The translations under genes were made by a program, and so were the position numbers. From positions 434,001 to 498,000 of the forward strand of contig NZ_QGLF01000005.1 in assembly GCF_003173055.1 (NCBI RefSeq): a stretch of DNA of 64,000 bases, in the 5' to 3' direction. Under the pieces are notes generated by a model, which saw only the letters and a program-made list of their open reading frames with translations, was not told the DNA's origin and ran no database searches. This DNA is from Zavarzinia compransoris. GTDB lineage: Bacteria > Pseudomonadota > Alphaproteobacteria > Zavarziniales > Zavarziniaceae. Of the stretch, positions 38,667 through 47,859 are shown piece by piece (position 1 is the first letter of the stretch; the number at the start of each line of letters is the position of its first letter).

Positions 38667-39218
38667 ATGAAACTGACAGAGATCGCCGATAACCCCGGTT
38701 CCCGTCCGTCGCGCATCCGCGTCGGCCGCGGCATCGGCTCCGGCAAGGGCAAGACGTCGGGCCGCGGCGTCAAGGGCCAGAAGGCGCGCTCCGGCGTGGC
38801 CGTCAAGGGCTTTGAAGGCGGTCAGATGCCCATCCATCGCCGCCTGCCGAAGGGCGGCTTCAAGAACCTGTTCCGCGTCGCCTATCTGCCGGTGAACCTC
38901 GGCAAGGTGCAGGCGGCGGTCGATGCCGGCCGCATCGAAGCCGGTGCCACCGTCACCGCGGCGGTGCTGGCCGAGACCGGCGTGCTGGGTCTTCGCCGCG
39001 GGTTCCCCGTGCGCCTGCTGGCCGACGGCGAGATCACGGTCGCCCTGAACTTCGAGGTCGACGCGGCTTCGGCTTCGGCGGTCGCGGCGGTCGAAGCGGC
39101 CGGCGGCAAGGTCACGATCATTCCGAAGCGCGAAGTGCCGCGCAAGGAAGGCAAGAAGGCCGTGCGCCGGAAGGCCCAGATCGCGAAGAAGGAAGCCCGC
39201 GAGGCTGCCCGCGCCTGA
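38667..39218 (+). CDS. rplO: 50S ribosomal protein L15
   Basis: L15 is a late-assembly 50S protein. It has 183 residues, about 40 more than in E. coli, with an Ala/Lys-rich C-terminal tail ([20 protein letters not shown]). The N-terminal [20 protein letters not shown] and the middle [20 protein letters not shown] are family signatures. A large stem-loop follows before secY. Confidence 0.97.
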   Translation: MKLTEIADNPGSRPSRIRVGRGIGSGKGKTSGRGVKGQKARSGVAVKGFEGGQMPIHRRLPKGGFKNLFRVAYLPVNLGKVQAAVDAGRIEAGATVTAAVLAETGVLGLRRGFPVRLLADGEITVALNFEVDAASASAVAAVEAAGGKVTIIPKREVPRKEGKKAVRRKAQIAKKEAREAARA

Positions 39219-39226
39219 TCGCGCTG

Positions 39227-39283
39227 ATCCGCGCGCCGGTGAACGGACTGCGACCAAGCAGGCCGTTCCGGCGCGCGGATTTT
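39227..39283 (+). promoter_or_regulatory. large stem-loop between rplO and secY
   Basis: ATCCGCGCGCCGG-TG-AACGG (39227-39246) pairs with CCGTTCCGGCGCGCGGAT (39263-39280) with only a two-base bulge, followed by TTTCG. It resembles a terminator with a weak T tract and may lower secY-adk transcription relative to ribosomal genes. The 156-base gap holds no gene. Confidence 0.55.
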
Positions 39284-39374
39284 CGTCTGTCTGCCTGATT
39301 GTATTTCGTGTCCAAGTCCCCTTGCGCGGGGCGCGCCGGCAGCGCCGGTCCTGATCGCCCCGAGGAGAACTGCG

Positions 39375-40718
39375 ATGGCATCCGCCGCCGAACAGCTCGC
39401 AGCCAACCTTTCCTGGAGCTCGTTTTCCAAGGCAACGGAACTCAAGCGCCGGATCTGGTTCACGCTGGGCGCCCTGATCGTCTATCGCCTGGGCACCTAT
39501 ATCCCGATTCCCGGTGTCGATCCTGCCGCCCTTGCCGCGATCTTCGCGCAGAACCAGGGCGGCATTCTCGGCATGTTCGACGTGTTCGCCGGCGGCGCCC
39601 TCGGGCGCATGACGATTTTCGCGCTGAACATCATGCCGTACATCACGGCCTCGATCATCGTGCAGCTGCTCACCACCATCTCCCCGACGATGGAAGCGCT
39701 GAAGAAGGAAGGCGAGGCGGGCCGCAAGCGGCTGAACCAATATACGCGCTACGGCACCGTGTTCCTGGCCGTGATCCAGGCCTATGGCATCGCCGTCGGC
39801 CTTGAGAGCATGACCGCCAACGGCCGCGGCGCCGTGCTCGACCCGGGCCTCGGCTTCCGCCTGGAAGCGGTGATCACCCTGACCGGCGGCACCGTGTTCC
39901 TGATGTGGCTGGGCGAACAGATCACCTCGCGCGGGGTCGGCAACGGCATTTCGCTGATCATCTTCGCCGGCATCGTGGCCGCCCTGCCGACCGCCCTGAT
40001 CCATACCCTGGAACTGGGCCGCACCGGGGCGCTGTCCGCCTTCGTGATCATCGCGATCCTGCTCCTGGTCGTGGTCGTCGTCGCCTTCATCGTGTTCTTC
40101 GAACGCGCCCAGCGCCGCATCCTGGTCCAGTATCCCAAGCGCCAGCAGGGCAACAAGGTGTTCGGGGGCGAATCGTCCCACATGCCCCTGAAGCTGAACA
40201 CCGCCGGCGTCATCCCGCCGATCTTCGCCTCGTCCCTGCTGTTGCTGCCGGTGACCGTGGCGAATTTCGCCGGCACGGGCGGGCCGGAGTGGCTGCAGAC
40301 CGTGACTAGACTTTTGGCCCATGGCCAGCCGCTCTATATGGCGCTTTATATAGCAGGGATCGTCTTCTTCTGCTTCTTCTACACCGCGATCGTCTTCAAC
40401 CCGACGGAAACGGCCGAGAACCTGCGGAAGTACGGCGGTTTCATCCCAGGGATCAAGCCGGGCAGCCGCACGGCCGACCACCTGGACCATATTCTGACGC
40501 GGCTGACGGTGGTGGGGGCCGCTTATCTCTCGGCGGTCTGTATCCTGCCGGAGATTCTCATCACCCAATATTCGGTGCCGTTCTATTTCGGCGGCACCTC
40601 GCTCTTGATCGTGGTGAGCGTGACCATGGACACGGTCGCCCAGGTTCAGAGCCACCTTCTTGCGCACCAGTATGAGGGCCTGATCCGCAAGTCGAAGTTG
40701 AAGGGCAGGGGGAAATGA
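39375..40718 (+). CDS. secY: preprotein translocase subunit SecY
   Basis: SecY is the channel of the Sec translocon, here 447 residues with ten expected membrane spans. Family signatures are [19 protein letters not shown] near residue 40 and the cytoplasmic loop [20 protein letters not shown]. Later ones are [20 protein letters not shown] and the C-terminal [13 protein letters not shown]. It partners SecE at 5974. It overlaps adk by four bases. Confidence 0.98.
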   Translation: MASAAEQLAANLSWSSFSKATELKRRIWFTLGALIVYRLGTYIPIPGVDPAALAAIFAQNQGGILGMFDVFAGGALGRMTIFALNIMPYITASIIVQLLTTISPTMEALKKEGEAGRKRLNQYTRYGTVFLAVIQAYGIAVGLESMTANGRGAVLDPGLGFRLEAVITLTGGTVFLMWLGEQITSRGVGNGISLIIFAGIVAALPTALIHTLELGRTGALSAFVIIAILLLVVVVVAFIVFFERAQRRILVQYPKRQQGNKVFGGESSHMPLKLNTAGVIPPIFASSLLLLPVTVANFAGTGGPEWLQTVTRLLAHGQPLYMALYIAGIVFFCFFYTAIVFNPTETAENLRKYGGFIPGIKPGSRTADHLDHILTRLTVVGAAYLSAVCILPEILITQYSVPFYFGGTSLLIVVSVTMDTVAQVQSHLLAHQYEGLIRKSKLKGRGK

Positions 40719-41371
40719 ATCTCATTCTTCTCGGACCGCCGGGCGCCGGCAAGGGTACGCAGGCACAGCGTCTGGAGCGTTCGCGCGGCCTGGTGCAGCT
40801 GTCCACGGGCGACATGCTGCGGGCAGCCGTGGCCGCCGGGACCGAGGTCGGCAAGAAAGCCAAGGCCGTCATGGAAGCCGGCCAGCTGGTTTCCGACGAT
40901 ATCGTCGTCGGTATCATCGCCGACCGCATCAAGCAGCCGGATTGCCAGAAGGGCTTCATCCTCGATGGCTTCCCCCGCACCGTGGCCCAGGCCGAGGCGC
41001 TGGACCGGATGCTGGCCGAGAACGGCCTGAAGCTGGACCGCGTCATCGACATGAAAGTCGAGGACGAGATCCTGGTGGAGCGCGTCTCGGGCCGCTACAC
41101 CTGCGCCAAATGCAATGCTGGCTATCACGACAAGTTCCAGCAGCCGAAGGTTGCCGGGGTCTGCGATATCTGCGGCTCGACCGAGTTCAAGCGCCGCCCG
41201 GACGACAATGCCGAGACCGTGCGCAGCCGGCTCGGCGCCTTCCACGCCCAGACCGCGCCCCTGCTGCCCTATTATTCGGCGCGCGGCGTGCTCGGCGCGG
41301 TGGACGGCATGGCGGAAATCGACGAGGTGACTCGGCAGATCGAGGCGGAACTGGGGTTCGGCCCGGCTTGA
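40715..41371 (+). CDS. adk: adenylate kinase
   Basis: Adenylate kinase interconverts ATP, AMP and ADP. It has 218 residues. The P-loop [14 protein letters not shown] is at residues 7-20, followed by STGDMLR and [10 protein letters not shown]. This is the long form: the LID has two Cys pairs (CAKC near residue 130, CDIC near residue 151) that can bind zinc, rather than the short lid common in many proteobacteria. The ATG overlaps the secY stop (ATGA). Confidence 0.97.
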   Translation: MNLILLGPPGAGKGTQAQRLERSRGLVQLSTGDMLRAAVAAGTEVGKKAKAVMEAGQLVSDDIVVGIIADRIKQPDCQKGFILDGFPRTVAQAEALDRMLAENGLKLDRVIDMKVEDEILVERVSGRYTCAKCNAGYHDKFQQPKVAGVCDICGSTEFKRRPDDNAETVRSRLGAFHAQTAPLLPYYSARGVLGAVDGMAEIDEVTRQIEAELGFGPA

Positions 41372-41375
41372 GTCA

Positions 41376-41403
41376 TTGACATGGACCTGCCGACTCATAT
41401 AAT
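41376..41403 (+). promoter_or_regulatory. near-consensus sigma70 promoter of the alpha operon
   Basis: TTGACA (41376-41381) and TATAAT (41398-41403), both exact consensus, are separated by 16 bases just after the adk stop. The leader to rpsM is about 150 bases long and in other bacteria carries the S4-type control site; I see no clear gene in it. Confidence 0.85.
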
Positions 41404-41558
41404 CCGCCCTTCTCGTCGGCAGGGCCAGCTCTGCGGCGCGCTAATCGTTTGCGCGAGTCTTTGGAACACGATTCCTAAGTCTCGCCGGCGACAGGGCGCA
41501 GCGGCGAAGGGCTTGGACCAGTGTAATTGACGAACCGAACGTCACGAAGAGGTTAGCG

Positions 41559-41927
41559 GTGGCTCGTATCGCAGGTGTCAACATTCCGACCAACAAGCGG
41601 GTCGAGATCGCGTTGACCTATATCCATGGCATCGGCCCGTTCAAGGCCAAGGAAATCGTCGCGAAGGTCGGCATTGTCGACGGCAAGCGGGTGAACCAGC
41701 TCTCGGAAGCTGAAGTCTCGCAGATCCGCGAAGTCATCGACCGCGACTACCTGGTGGAAGGTGACCTCCGCCGCGAAGTCGCGATGAACATCAAGCGCCT
41801 GATGGACCTCGGTTGCTATCGCGGCCTGCGTCACCGTCGCGGCCTGCCGGTGCGTGGCCAGCGCACCCACACCAACGCCCGGACCCGCAAGGGCCCGGCC
41901 AAGCCGATCGCCGGCAAGAAGAAGTAA
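41559..41927 (+). CDS. rpsM: 30S ribosomal protein S13
   Basis: S13 contacts P-site tRNA and the 50S subunit. It has 122 residues from GTG at 41559 ([20 protein letters not shown]). A helical core with [18 protein letters not shown] leads to the basic tail [20 protein letters not shown]. First gene after the alpha-operon promoter. Confidence 0.98.
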   Translation: MARIAGVNIPTNKRVEIALTYIHGIGPFKAKEIVAKVGIVDGKRVNQLSEAEVSQIREVIDRDYLVEGDLRREVAMNIKRLMDLGCYRGLRHRRGLPVRGQRTHTNARTRKGPAKPIAGKKK

Positions 41928-42007
41928 TCAGGGTACGGGGCGCGTCCGCGCCCCACCCGTTCGGGAACAGCGGACGCGCTGCGCGTTCTTTGGAAGGTAG
42001 TTAAGAG

Positions 42008-42397
42008 ATGGCCGTTGAAAAGGCACGGGTGAAGCGCCGCGAGCGCAAGAACATCACCTCGGGCGTGGCGCATGTCAGCGCCAGCTTCAACAACACGATG
42101 ATCACCATCACCGATGCCCAGGGCAACACGATTTCGTGGTCCTCGGCGGGGACGATGGGTTTCAAGGGCAGCCGCAAGTCCACTCCCTATGCCGCCCAGG
42201 TCGCCGCGGAAGACGCGGGCCGCAAGGCGCAGGAACATGGCGTGCGCATCCTCGAAGTCGAAGTGACCGGCCCGGGTTCGGGCCGCGAGTCGGCTCTTCG
42301 TGCGCTTCAGGCCGTCGGTTTCCAGATCACGTCGATCCGCGACGTGACCCCGATCCCGCACAACGGCTGCCGCCCGCCGAAGCGTCGCCGCGTCTGA
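42008..42397 (+). CDS. rpsK: 30S ribosomal protein S11
   Basis: S11 lies on the platform near the E site. It has 129 residues. Conserved parts are [40 protein letters not shown] and [18 protein letters not shown] at the C-terminus. An 80-base gap separates it from rpsM. Confidence 0.98.
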   Translation: MAVEKARVKRRERKNITSGVAHVSASFNNTMITITDAQGNTISWSSAGTMGFKGSRKSTPYAAQVAAEDAGRKAQEHGVRILEVEVTGPGSGRESALRALQAVGFQITSIRDVTPIPHNGCRPPKRRRV

Positions 42398-42549
42398 TCG
42401 CGGCCGTGGCCGGGGCCGACGCCCCGGCGTTCGCCAGGCCCCGGCCGAAAGCTGGGGCCGCCGTGTACCGGGCCCCCGTTATCGCCCGTCCCGCAGATGA
42501 TCCGGATGCATTGGGCCTGCGTGGGCTGGAATAGGATGAGGTCGAAGTC

Positions 42550-43566
42550 GTGATTCAGGACAACTGGAAGAACCTCAAGAAGGCCGAGATCGAAGTGACG
42601 CCGGGCGATGACCCGCGCCGCTTTGCGACCGTCGTCGCCCAGCCGCTGGAGCGGGGCTTCGGCCTGACGCTGGGCAATGCGCTGCGCCGCGTGCTGCTGT
42701 CCTCGCTGCAGGGCGCCGCCGTCACCGCGGTGAAGATCGACGGCGTGCTGCATGAATTCTCGTCGATCCCGGGTGTTCGCGAAGACGTCACCGACATCAT
42801 CCTGAACATCAAGCAGATCGCGCTGCGCATGCATGCCGAAGGCCCGCGCCGCATGACCCTGAAGGCCCAGGGCCCGGGTGAAGTGACCGCCGGCCAGATC
42901 ACCGTGCCGTCGGACATCGAGGTGCTGAACCCCGATCTCGTGCTGTGCAGCCTGGACGACGGCGCGAAGATCCACATGGAGTTCACGGTGCAGAACGGCA
43001 AGGGCTATGTCCCGGCCGACCGCAACCGTCCGGAAGATGCCCCGATCGGCCTGATCCCGGTCGACAGCCTCTACAGCCCGGTGAAGAAGGTCGCCTATCG
43101 CGTGGAGAATACCCGCGAAGGCCAGAACCTCGAGCTGGACAAGCTGGTCATGCAGGTCGAGACCAATGGCTCGATCGAGCCGGATCGTGCCGTCGCCATT
43201 GCCGCGCGCATCATCCAGGACCAGCTGCAGCGCTTCATCTCCTTCGAGGAGCCGCGCCAGGAAGTGCGCGAGGCTGCGCCGCTGGAGCCGAAGTTCAACC
43301 GCAATCTGCTGCGCAAGGTCGACGAGCTGGAACTTTCCGTCCGCTCGGCGAATTGCCTCAAGAACGACAACATCGTCTACATCGGCGACCTGATCCAGAA
43401 GTCCGAGGCGGAAATGCTCCGCACCCCGAACTTCGGCCGCAAGTCGCTGAACGAGATCAAGGAAGTTCTGGCGCAGATGGGCCTGCATCTCGGCATGGAA
43501 GTGCCGGACTGGCCGCCGGAGAACATCGAGGAACTGGCAAAGCGCCTCGAAGAGAACAATTTCTGA
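42550..43566 (+). CDS. rpoA: DNA-directed RNA polymerase subunit alpha
   Basis: Alpha assembles the polymerase and contacts regulators and UP elements. It has 338 residues from a GTG start at 42550. The N-terminal assembly domain includes [20 protein letters not shown]. After a linker, the C-terminal domain (about 255-325: [20 protein letters not shown], then [14 protein letters not shown]) carries the DNA-binding residues. It belongs to the alpha operon with rpsM, rpsK and rplQ; rpsD is absent here. Confidence 0.98.
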   Translation: MIQDNWKNLKKAEIEVTPGDDPRRFATVVAQPLERGFGLTLGNALRRVLLSSLQGAAVTAVKIDGVLHEFSSIPGVREDVTDIILNIKQIALRMHAEGPRRMTLKAQGPGEVTAGQITVPSDIEVLNPDLVLCSLDDGAKIHMEFTVQNGKGYVPADRNRPEDAPIGLIPVDSLYSPVKKVAYRVENTREGQNLELDKLVMQVETNGSIEPDRAVAIAARIIQDQLQRFISFEEPRQEVREAAPLEPKFNRNLLRKVDELELSVRSANCLKNDNIVYIGDLIQKSEAEMLRTPNFGRKSLNEIKEVLAQMGLHLGMEVPDWPPENIEELAKRLEENNF

Positions 43567-43611
43567 GGCCGGGCACGCGCCCCCTCTTTGGATTAGGAAC
43601 GGGAGAGTCCC

Positions 43612-44028
43612 ATGCGCCATCGCGTCGCCCGAGTGAAGCTCGGCATGGATGCCTCGCACCGCCGCGCTGTGTTCGCCAACATGGCCGCGTCGCTGCTGAA
43701 GCACGAACAGATCACCACCACCCTGCCGCGCGCCCGCGCGCTGCGTCCCTATGTCGAGAAGCTCATCACCCTCGGCAAGAAGGGCGGCCTGCACGCCCGC
43801 CGTCAGGCGCTGTCGCAGCTCTATGACGAAGCGGTCGTCGGCAAGCTGTTCGACGTCGTCGGCCCGCGCTATGCCAATCGCGCCGGCGGCTATACCCGCG
43901 TGCTGAAGGCGGGCTTCCGCCGCGGCGATGCGGCTGCGCTCGCGGTGATCGAACTGGTCGATCGCGACGTCTCGGCCAAGGGCCTGGACTCGGGCCCGGT
44001 GCAGACCGTCGCCGCCGGCGAGGAATGA
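43612..44028 (+). CDS. rplQ: 50S ribosomal protein L17
   Basis: L17 surrounds the tunnel exit. It has 138 residues. It starts [20 protein letters not shown] and contains the family segment [20 protein letters not shown] followed by [15 protein letters not shown]. Last gene of the alpha operon; a strong terminator follows. Confidence 0.98.
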   Translation: MRHRVARVKLGMDASHRRAVFANMAASLLKHEQITTTLPRARALRPYVEKLITLGKKGGLHARRQALSQLYDEAVVGKLFDVVGPRYANRAGGYTRVLKAGFRRGDAAALAVIELVDRDVSAKGLDSGPVQTVAAGEE

Positions 44029-44065
44029 TCCATGGGGCTGCCCTGAAGCAGCCTTAGTGGTAAGA

Positions 44066-44096
44066 GAAAAGGGCAGCCCCATGGGCTGCCCTTTTT
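44066..44096 (+). terminator. intrinsic terminator after rplQ
   Basis: GGGCAGCCC (44071-44079) pairs with GGGCTGCCC (44083-44091) around a three-base loop, with AAAA before and TTTTT after. CATGGGGCTGCCC at 44031-44043 is complementary over 13 bases to 44071-44083 and could form a competing structure that prevents the terminator. Confidence 0.9.
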
Positions 44097-44113
44097 CGTT
44101 CCGGAGACCTTCC

Positions 44114-45526
44114 GTGCAGAGACTGCTGAACGCGGCCGTCGCCGCCACTTTTGCCATCCTGCTGGGCACCGCCCCGGCTGCCGCGGAGGAGCTTCGCAGC
44201 ACCCCCGAGTCGGAAGCCCAGGTGCTGCTCAGCTTCGCGCCGGTGGTGAAGGCGTCGACGCCGGCGGTGGTGAACATCTATACCCGGAAGACCGTCGCGG
44301 TGCGCAACCCGCTGATGGACGATCCGATGTTCCGCCGCTTCTTCGGCGACCAGATGCGCGGCATGCCGCGGGAACGGGTGGAACGCTCGCTCGGTTCCGG
44401 CGTCATCGTCGGCAGCGACGGCACCATCGTCACCAACAACCATGTGATCGAGGGGGCGGACGAGATCACCGTCGCCCTGTCGGACGGCCGGGAATTCGAC
44501 GCCAAGCTGCAGATCGCCGACCCGCGCACCGACCTTGCGGTGCTGAAACTCGATCCCAAGGGCGAAGTGCTGCCGACCCTGACCCTGGCGGATTCGGATG
44601 CGGTCGAGGTGGGCGATATCGTGCTCGCCATCGGCAATCCCTTCGGCGTCGGCCAGACCGTGACCCAGGGCATCGTCTCCGCCGTGGCGCGGACCCAGGT
44701 CGGGGTGTCCGACTACCGCTTCTTCATCCAGACCGATGCCGCGATCAACCCCGGCAATTCCGGCGGCGCGCTGATCGACCTGAAGGGGCGCCTCGTCGGG
44801 GTCAATTCCTCGATCTATTCGCGGGACGGCGGCTCGCTCGGCATCGGCTTCGCCATTCCGTCGTCGATGGTGCGCAGCGTGATCGCGGCGGCGCGCAGCG
44901 GCGGGCGGATCGTGCGGCCGTGGCTCGGCGCCAACGGCCAGCCGATCACCTCGGACCTGGCGGCCGGCCTCGGCCTGGACCGGCCGCGCGGCGTGCTGAT
45001 CAATGGCTTGGTCAAGGGCGGCCCGGCGGAACGGGGCGGGATCAAGGTCGGCGACGTCATCCTGTCCGTCGACGGCCACGCGGTGACCGACGAGGATGCC
45101 CTGTCCTTCCGCCTTGCCACCCATGACGTCGGCGGCCAGCTGACCCTCGGCCTGTGGCGCCAGGGCAAGGCGCTGGAAGTGACCATCCCCCTGGAGGCGC
45201 CGCCGGAAGTGCCGGCCCGGGACAAGCGGACGATCGACGGGCGCAACCCCTTCTCGGGCATTACCGTGGTCAATCTCTCGCCCGCGGTCGCCGAGGAGAT
45301 CGGGCGCAGCACCGGCGGCGCCACCGGCGTGGTGATCACGGAAATCGCCGCCGATACCCCGGCCGACCGGGTCGGGCTGAAGGTGGGCGACCGGATCCTG
45401 AAGGTGAATGAATTCGCCATCGCCAGCACCAAGGACCTGGTCGACGCCATCGGCGCCCGCGGCCGGGCCTGGGCCCTGACCATCGAGCGGGGCGGCCGGG
45501 AAATCTCGACCATCCTGCCCCGCTGA
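44114..45526 (+). CDS. periplasmic serine protease, DegP/HtrA (Do) family
   Basis: A 470-residue HtrA-type protease that degrades damaged periplasmic proteins. The signal peptide is at about residues 1-24 (LLNAAVAATFAILLGTAPAA). The catalytic triad is visible: His in TNNHVIEG (near 109), Asp in DPRTDLAVLKL (near 140), Ser in NPGNSGGALID (near 216). Two PDZ domains follow (about 280-365 and 390-465). I chose GTG at 44114 because it gives the signal peptide and has CGGAGA upstream; in-frame ATGs upstream lie inside the rplQ terminator. The 12-base gap to rarA suggests cotranscription. Confidence 0.9.
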   Translation: MQRLLNAAVAATFAILLGTAPAAAEELRSTPESEAQVLLSFAPVVKASTPAVVNIYTRKTVAVRNPLMDDPMFRRFFGDQMRGMPRERVERSLGSGVIVGSDGTIVTNNHVIEGADEITVALSDGREFDAKLQIADPRTDLAVLKLDPKGEVLPTLTLADSDAVEVGDIVLAIGNPFGVGQTVTQGIVSAVARTQVGVSDYRFFIQTDAAINPGNSGGALIDLKGRLVGVNSSIYSRDGGSLGIGFAIPSSMVRSVIAAARSGGRIVRPWLGANGQPITSDLAAGLGLDRPRGVLINGLVKGGPAERGGIKVGDVILSVDGHAVTDEDALSFRLATHDVGGQLTLGLWRQGKALEVTIPLEAPPEVPARDKRTIDGRNPFSGITVVNLSPAVAEEIGRSTGGATGVVITEIAADTPADRVGLKVGDRILKVNEFAIASTKDLVDAIGARGRAWALTIERGGREISTILPR

Positions 45527-45538
45527 ACGGCAGCGACC

Positions 45539-46900
45539 ATGAGCGACCTGTTCGAGGCGGCGGGCCTGGGGCCGAAGCCCCGGCCGGGAGAGGGGGCGGC
45601 GGCCCAGCCGGCCTCCGACGACGCCGGCCGGCCGCTGGCCGACCGGCTGCGCCCCGCCCGCCTCGAGGATGTCGTCGGCCAGGATCATCTGGTCGCGGCC
45701 GACAGTCCGCTCGGCCGGATGATCAAGGCGGGAAGATTGTCTTCCCTCATCCTCTGGGGGCCGCCGGGCACGGGCAAGACGACCATCGCCCGCCTGCTGG
45801 CCCAGGCCGCCGGCTATGACTTCGATCAGATCTCGGCCGTTTTCTCCGGCGTCGCCGACTTGAAGAAAGTGTTCGAGGCGGCCCGGCAGCGGCGGCGCAT
45901 GGGCCGGCGCACCCTGTTGTTCGTCGATGAGATCCACCGCTTCAACCGGGCGCAGCAGGACGGTTTCCTGCCCTATGTCGAGGACGGCACCGTGGTCCTG
46001 GTCGGGGCGACGACGGAAAACCCCTCGTTCGAACTGAATGCGGCGCTGCTCTCGCGCGCCCAGGTCCTCGTTCTCAATCGCCTGGAGGCGGAGGCGCTGG
46101 AAGCCCTGCTGGCGCGGGCGGAGGCACTGCTGCAAAAGCCCCTGCCGCTGACCGCGGAGGCCCGCGCCGCCCTGATCGACATGGCGGACGGCGACGGGCG
46201 CTATCTCCTGAACCTGGCCGAGGAATTGCTGACGATCGAGGTCGCGGCGCCGCTCGACATCGCGGGCCTGACCGAGATCGTGCAGCGCCGGGCGCCGCTC
46301 TACGACAAGGCGCAGGAAGGCCATTACAACCTGATCTCGGCCCTGCACAAGTCGATGCGGGGCTCGGACGTCGATGCGGCGCTCTATTGGTACGCGCGCA
46401 TGCTGGCCGGGGGCGAGGCACCGCTCTATATCGCCCGCCGGCTGGTGCGTTTCGCGGTCGAGGATATCGGCATCGCCGATCCCCAGGCCTTGGTGGTCGC
46501 CAATGGCGCCAAGGACGCCTATGACTTCCTGGGCAGTCCGGAAGGCGAACTGGCGATCGCCAATGCGGTCATCTATCTGGCGACCGCGCCCAAATCCAAT
46601 GCCGCCTACAAGGCCTATAACGGTGCCCGCGCGGCGGCCAGGGAAACCGGCAGCCTGATGCCGCCGAAGCATATCCTGAATGCGCCGACCCGGCTGATGA
46701 AGGATCTCGGCTATGCCGCCGGCTATAATTACGACCACGATGCGCCGGACGAATTCTCGGGCCAGGATTATTTCCCCGAGGCCATGGAACGCCGGCAGTT
46801 CTACAATCCCAAGGGCAAGGGCTTCGAGCACGAGATCCGCCGCCGCCTCGACCATTGGGCGGACTTGCGGCAGAAGCGCAGGGATCAGGGCGGGACGTGA
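45539..46900 (+). CDS. rarA: replication-associated recombination protein A (RarA/MgsA)
   Basis: RarA is a clamp-loader-like AAA+ ATPase acting at stalled replication forks. It has 453 residues. The N-terminus has a fork-protein motif region (GRPLADRLRPARLEDVVGQDHL). Walker A is GPPGTGKTTIARLL (near residue 80), Walker B is LLFVDEIHRFNRAQQD, and the C-terminal tetramerisation domain contains AYKAYNGARAAARETGSLMP. Its stop overlaps the GTG start of the AraC regulator by three bases. Confidence 0.95.
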   Translation: MSDLFEAAGLGPKPRPGEGAAAQPASDDAGRPLADRLRPARLEDVVGQDHLVAADSPLGRMIKAGRLSSLILWGPPGTGKTTIARLLAQAAGYDFDQISAVFSGVADLKKVFEAARQRRRMGRRTLLFVDEIHRFNRAQQDGFLPYVEDGTVVLVGATTENPSFELNAALLSRAQVLVLNRLEAEALEALLARAEALLQKPLPLTAEARAALIDMADGDGRYLLNLAEELLTIEVAAPLDIAGLTEIVQRRAPLYDKAQEGHYNLISALHKSMRGSDVDAALYWYARMLAGGEAPLYIARRLVRFAVEDIGIADPQALVVANGAKDAYDFLGSPEGELAIANAVIYLATAPKSNAAYKAYNGARAAARETGSLMPPKHILNAPTRLMKDLGYAAGYNYDHDAPDEFSGQDYFPEAMERRQFYNPKGKGFEHEIRRRLDHWADLRQKRRDQGGT

Positions 46901-47760
46901 GCGCGCCGCTCGACCACCTTCTCGGCCCCGGCGAGGCGGCGCGCTTCTTCCACCTGCCGGGGGCGGCGGCGACGGAATGCCTGGTCGCGCGCTTTCACAC
47001 CCACGCCTATGCGCCCCATGCCCATGATGATTATGTGATCGGGGTCGTTACCGCCGGGCACGAATTGTTCAGCATTGGGCGCGAGCGCGGGGCGGCCGGG
47101 GCCGGCGACATCATCCTGATCGATCCGGGCGTGGTCCATGACGGGGCACCCGCCCCCGGCGGCTATGTCTATCGCATGACATATCCGGGCCCGGCGCTGC
47201 TGGCGCTGATCGCGGGCGAGGTGGCGGAACGGCCGCTGCCGGCGCCGCATTTCCCGAAAGCCCTGATCCGCGACCCGGCGCTTGCCGCCCGTCTCGTCGC
47301 CCTGCACAGCGCGGCCGAGGCAGGGGCGGATCGCCTCGCCCTCGACCAGGCGATGATCGGCACCATGGCGGCGGTGATCGCCCGCCACGGCGAGCGGGCC
47401 GGGCCGGTGGCGGCGGGCCTGCGCCGGGACGCGGGGCGGGAAGCGCCTGCCGTGGCCCGGGCGCTCGATTATCTCGACAGCCATTATGCCGGGACGGTGG
47501 ATCTTGCCACCCTGGGCGCAGTGGCCGGCCTGCCGCGCACCCGCCTGATCCGCGCCCTGCGCCGCGAGACCGGCCTCACCCCCCATGCCTGGCTCACCGA
47601 CCGGCGGGTGAAGGCCGCCCGCCGCCTGCTGGCCGCCGGCCGCCCGCCGGCCGATGTCGCGCTCGCCTGCGGCTTCTGCGACCAGAGCCACCTGAACCGC
47701 GCCTTCAAGTCCAGGGTGGGGGTGGCGCCAGGCGCCTATCAGCGGGCGAAGCTGGGATAA
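46897..47760 (+). CDS. AraC family transcriptional regulator
   Basis: A 287-residue regulator with an N-terminal cupin-like sensor (HTHAYAPHAHDDYVIGVVTA) and a C-terminal pair of helix-turn-helix motifs. The first motif is around DLATLGAVAGLPRTRLIRAL. The second is around DVALACGFCDQSHLNRAFKS, ending with the family GVAPGAYQRA. The GTG at 46897 overlaps the rarA stop. It lies 99 bases before gabT on the same strand and probably controls the GABA genes; an inverted repeat in the gap (47760-47782) is a candidate site. Confidence 0.87.
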   Translation: MSAPLDHLLGPGEAARFFHLPGAAATECLVARFHTHAYAPHAHDDYVIGVVTAGHELFSIGRERGAAGAGDIILIDPGVVHDGAPAPGGYVYRMTYPGPALLALIAGEVAERPLPAPHFPKALIRDPALAARLVALHSAAEAGADRLALDQAMIGTMAAVIARHGERAGPVAAGLRRDAGREAPAVARALDYLDSHYAGTVDLATLGAVAGLPRTRLIRALRRETGLTPHAWLTDRRVKAARRLLAAGRPPADVALACGFCDQSHLNRAFKSRVGVAPGAYQRAKLG

Positions 47761-47782
47761 TTGGTGTTTTTAAGGCACCAAT
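47760..47782. promoter_or_regulatory. inverted repeat upstream of gabT
   Basis: ATTGGTG (47760-47766) and CACCAAT (47776-47782) flank a T-rich spacer, overlapping the stop of the AraC gene. It could be an operator or a weak terminator for the AraC gene. Confidence 0.35.
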
Positions 47783-47859
47783 CGGCGCATAAAACCTGAT
47801 GGTTCCGGCCCCGGCCCGGCCGCACACTTCGGCATCTTCAATCCCCGGGGGATGCCGCC

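Noticed and set aside
44057-44113. N-terminal extension of the DegP-type protease starting before the terminator
   Set aside because: It would pass through the rplQ terminator hairpin and hide the signal peptide; the GTG at 44114 gives a normal signal sequence and ribosome-binding site.
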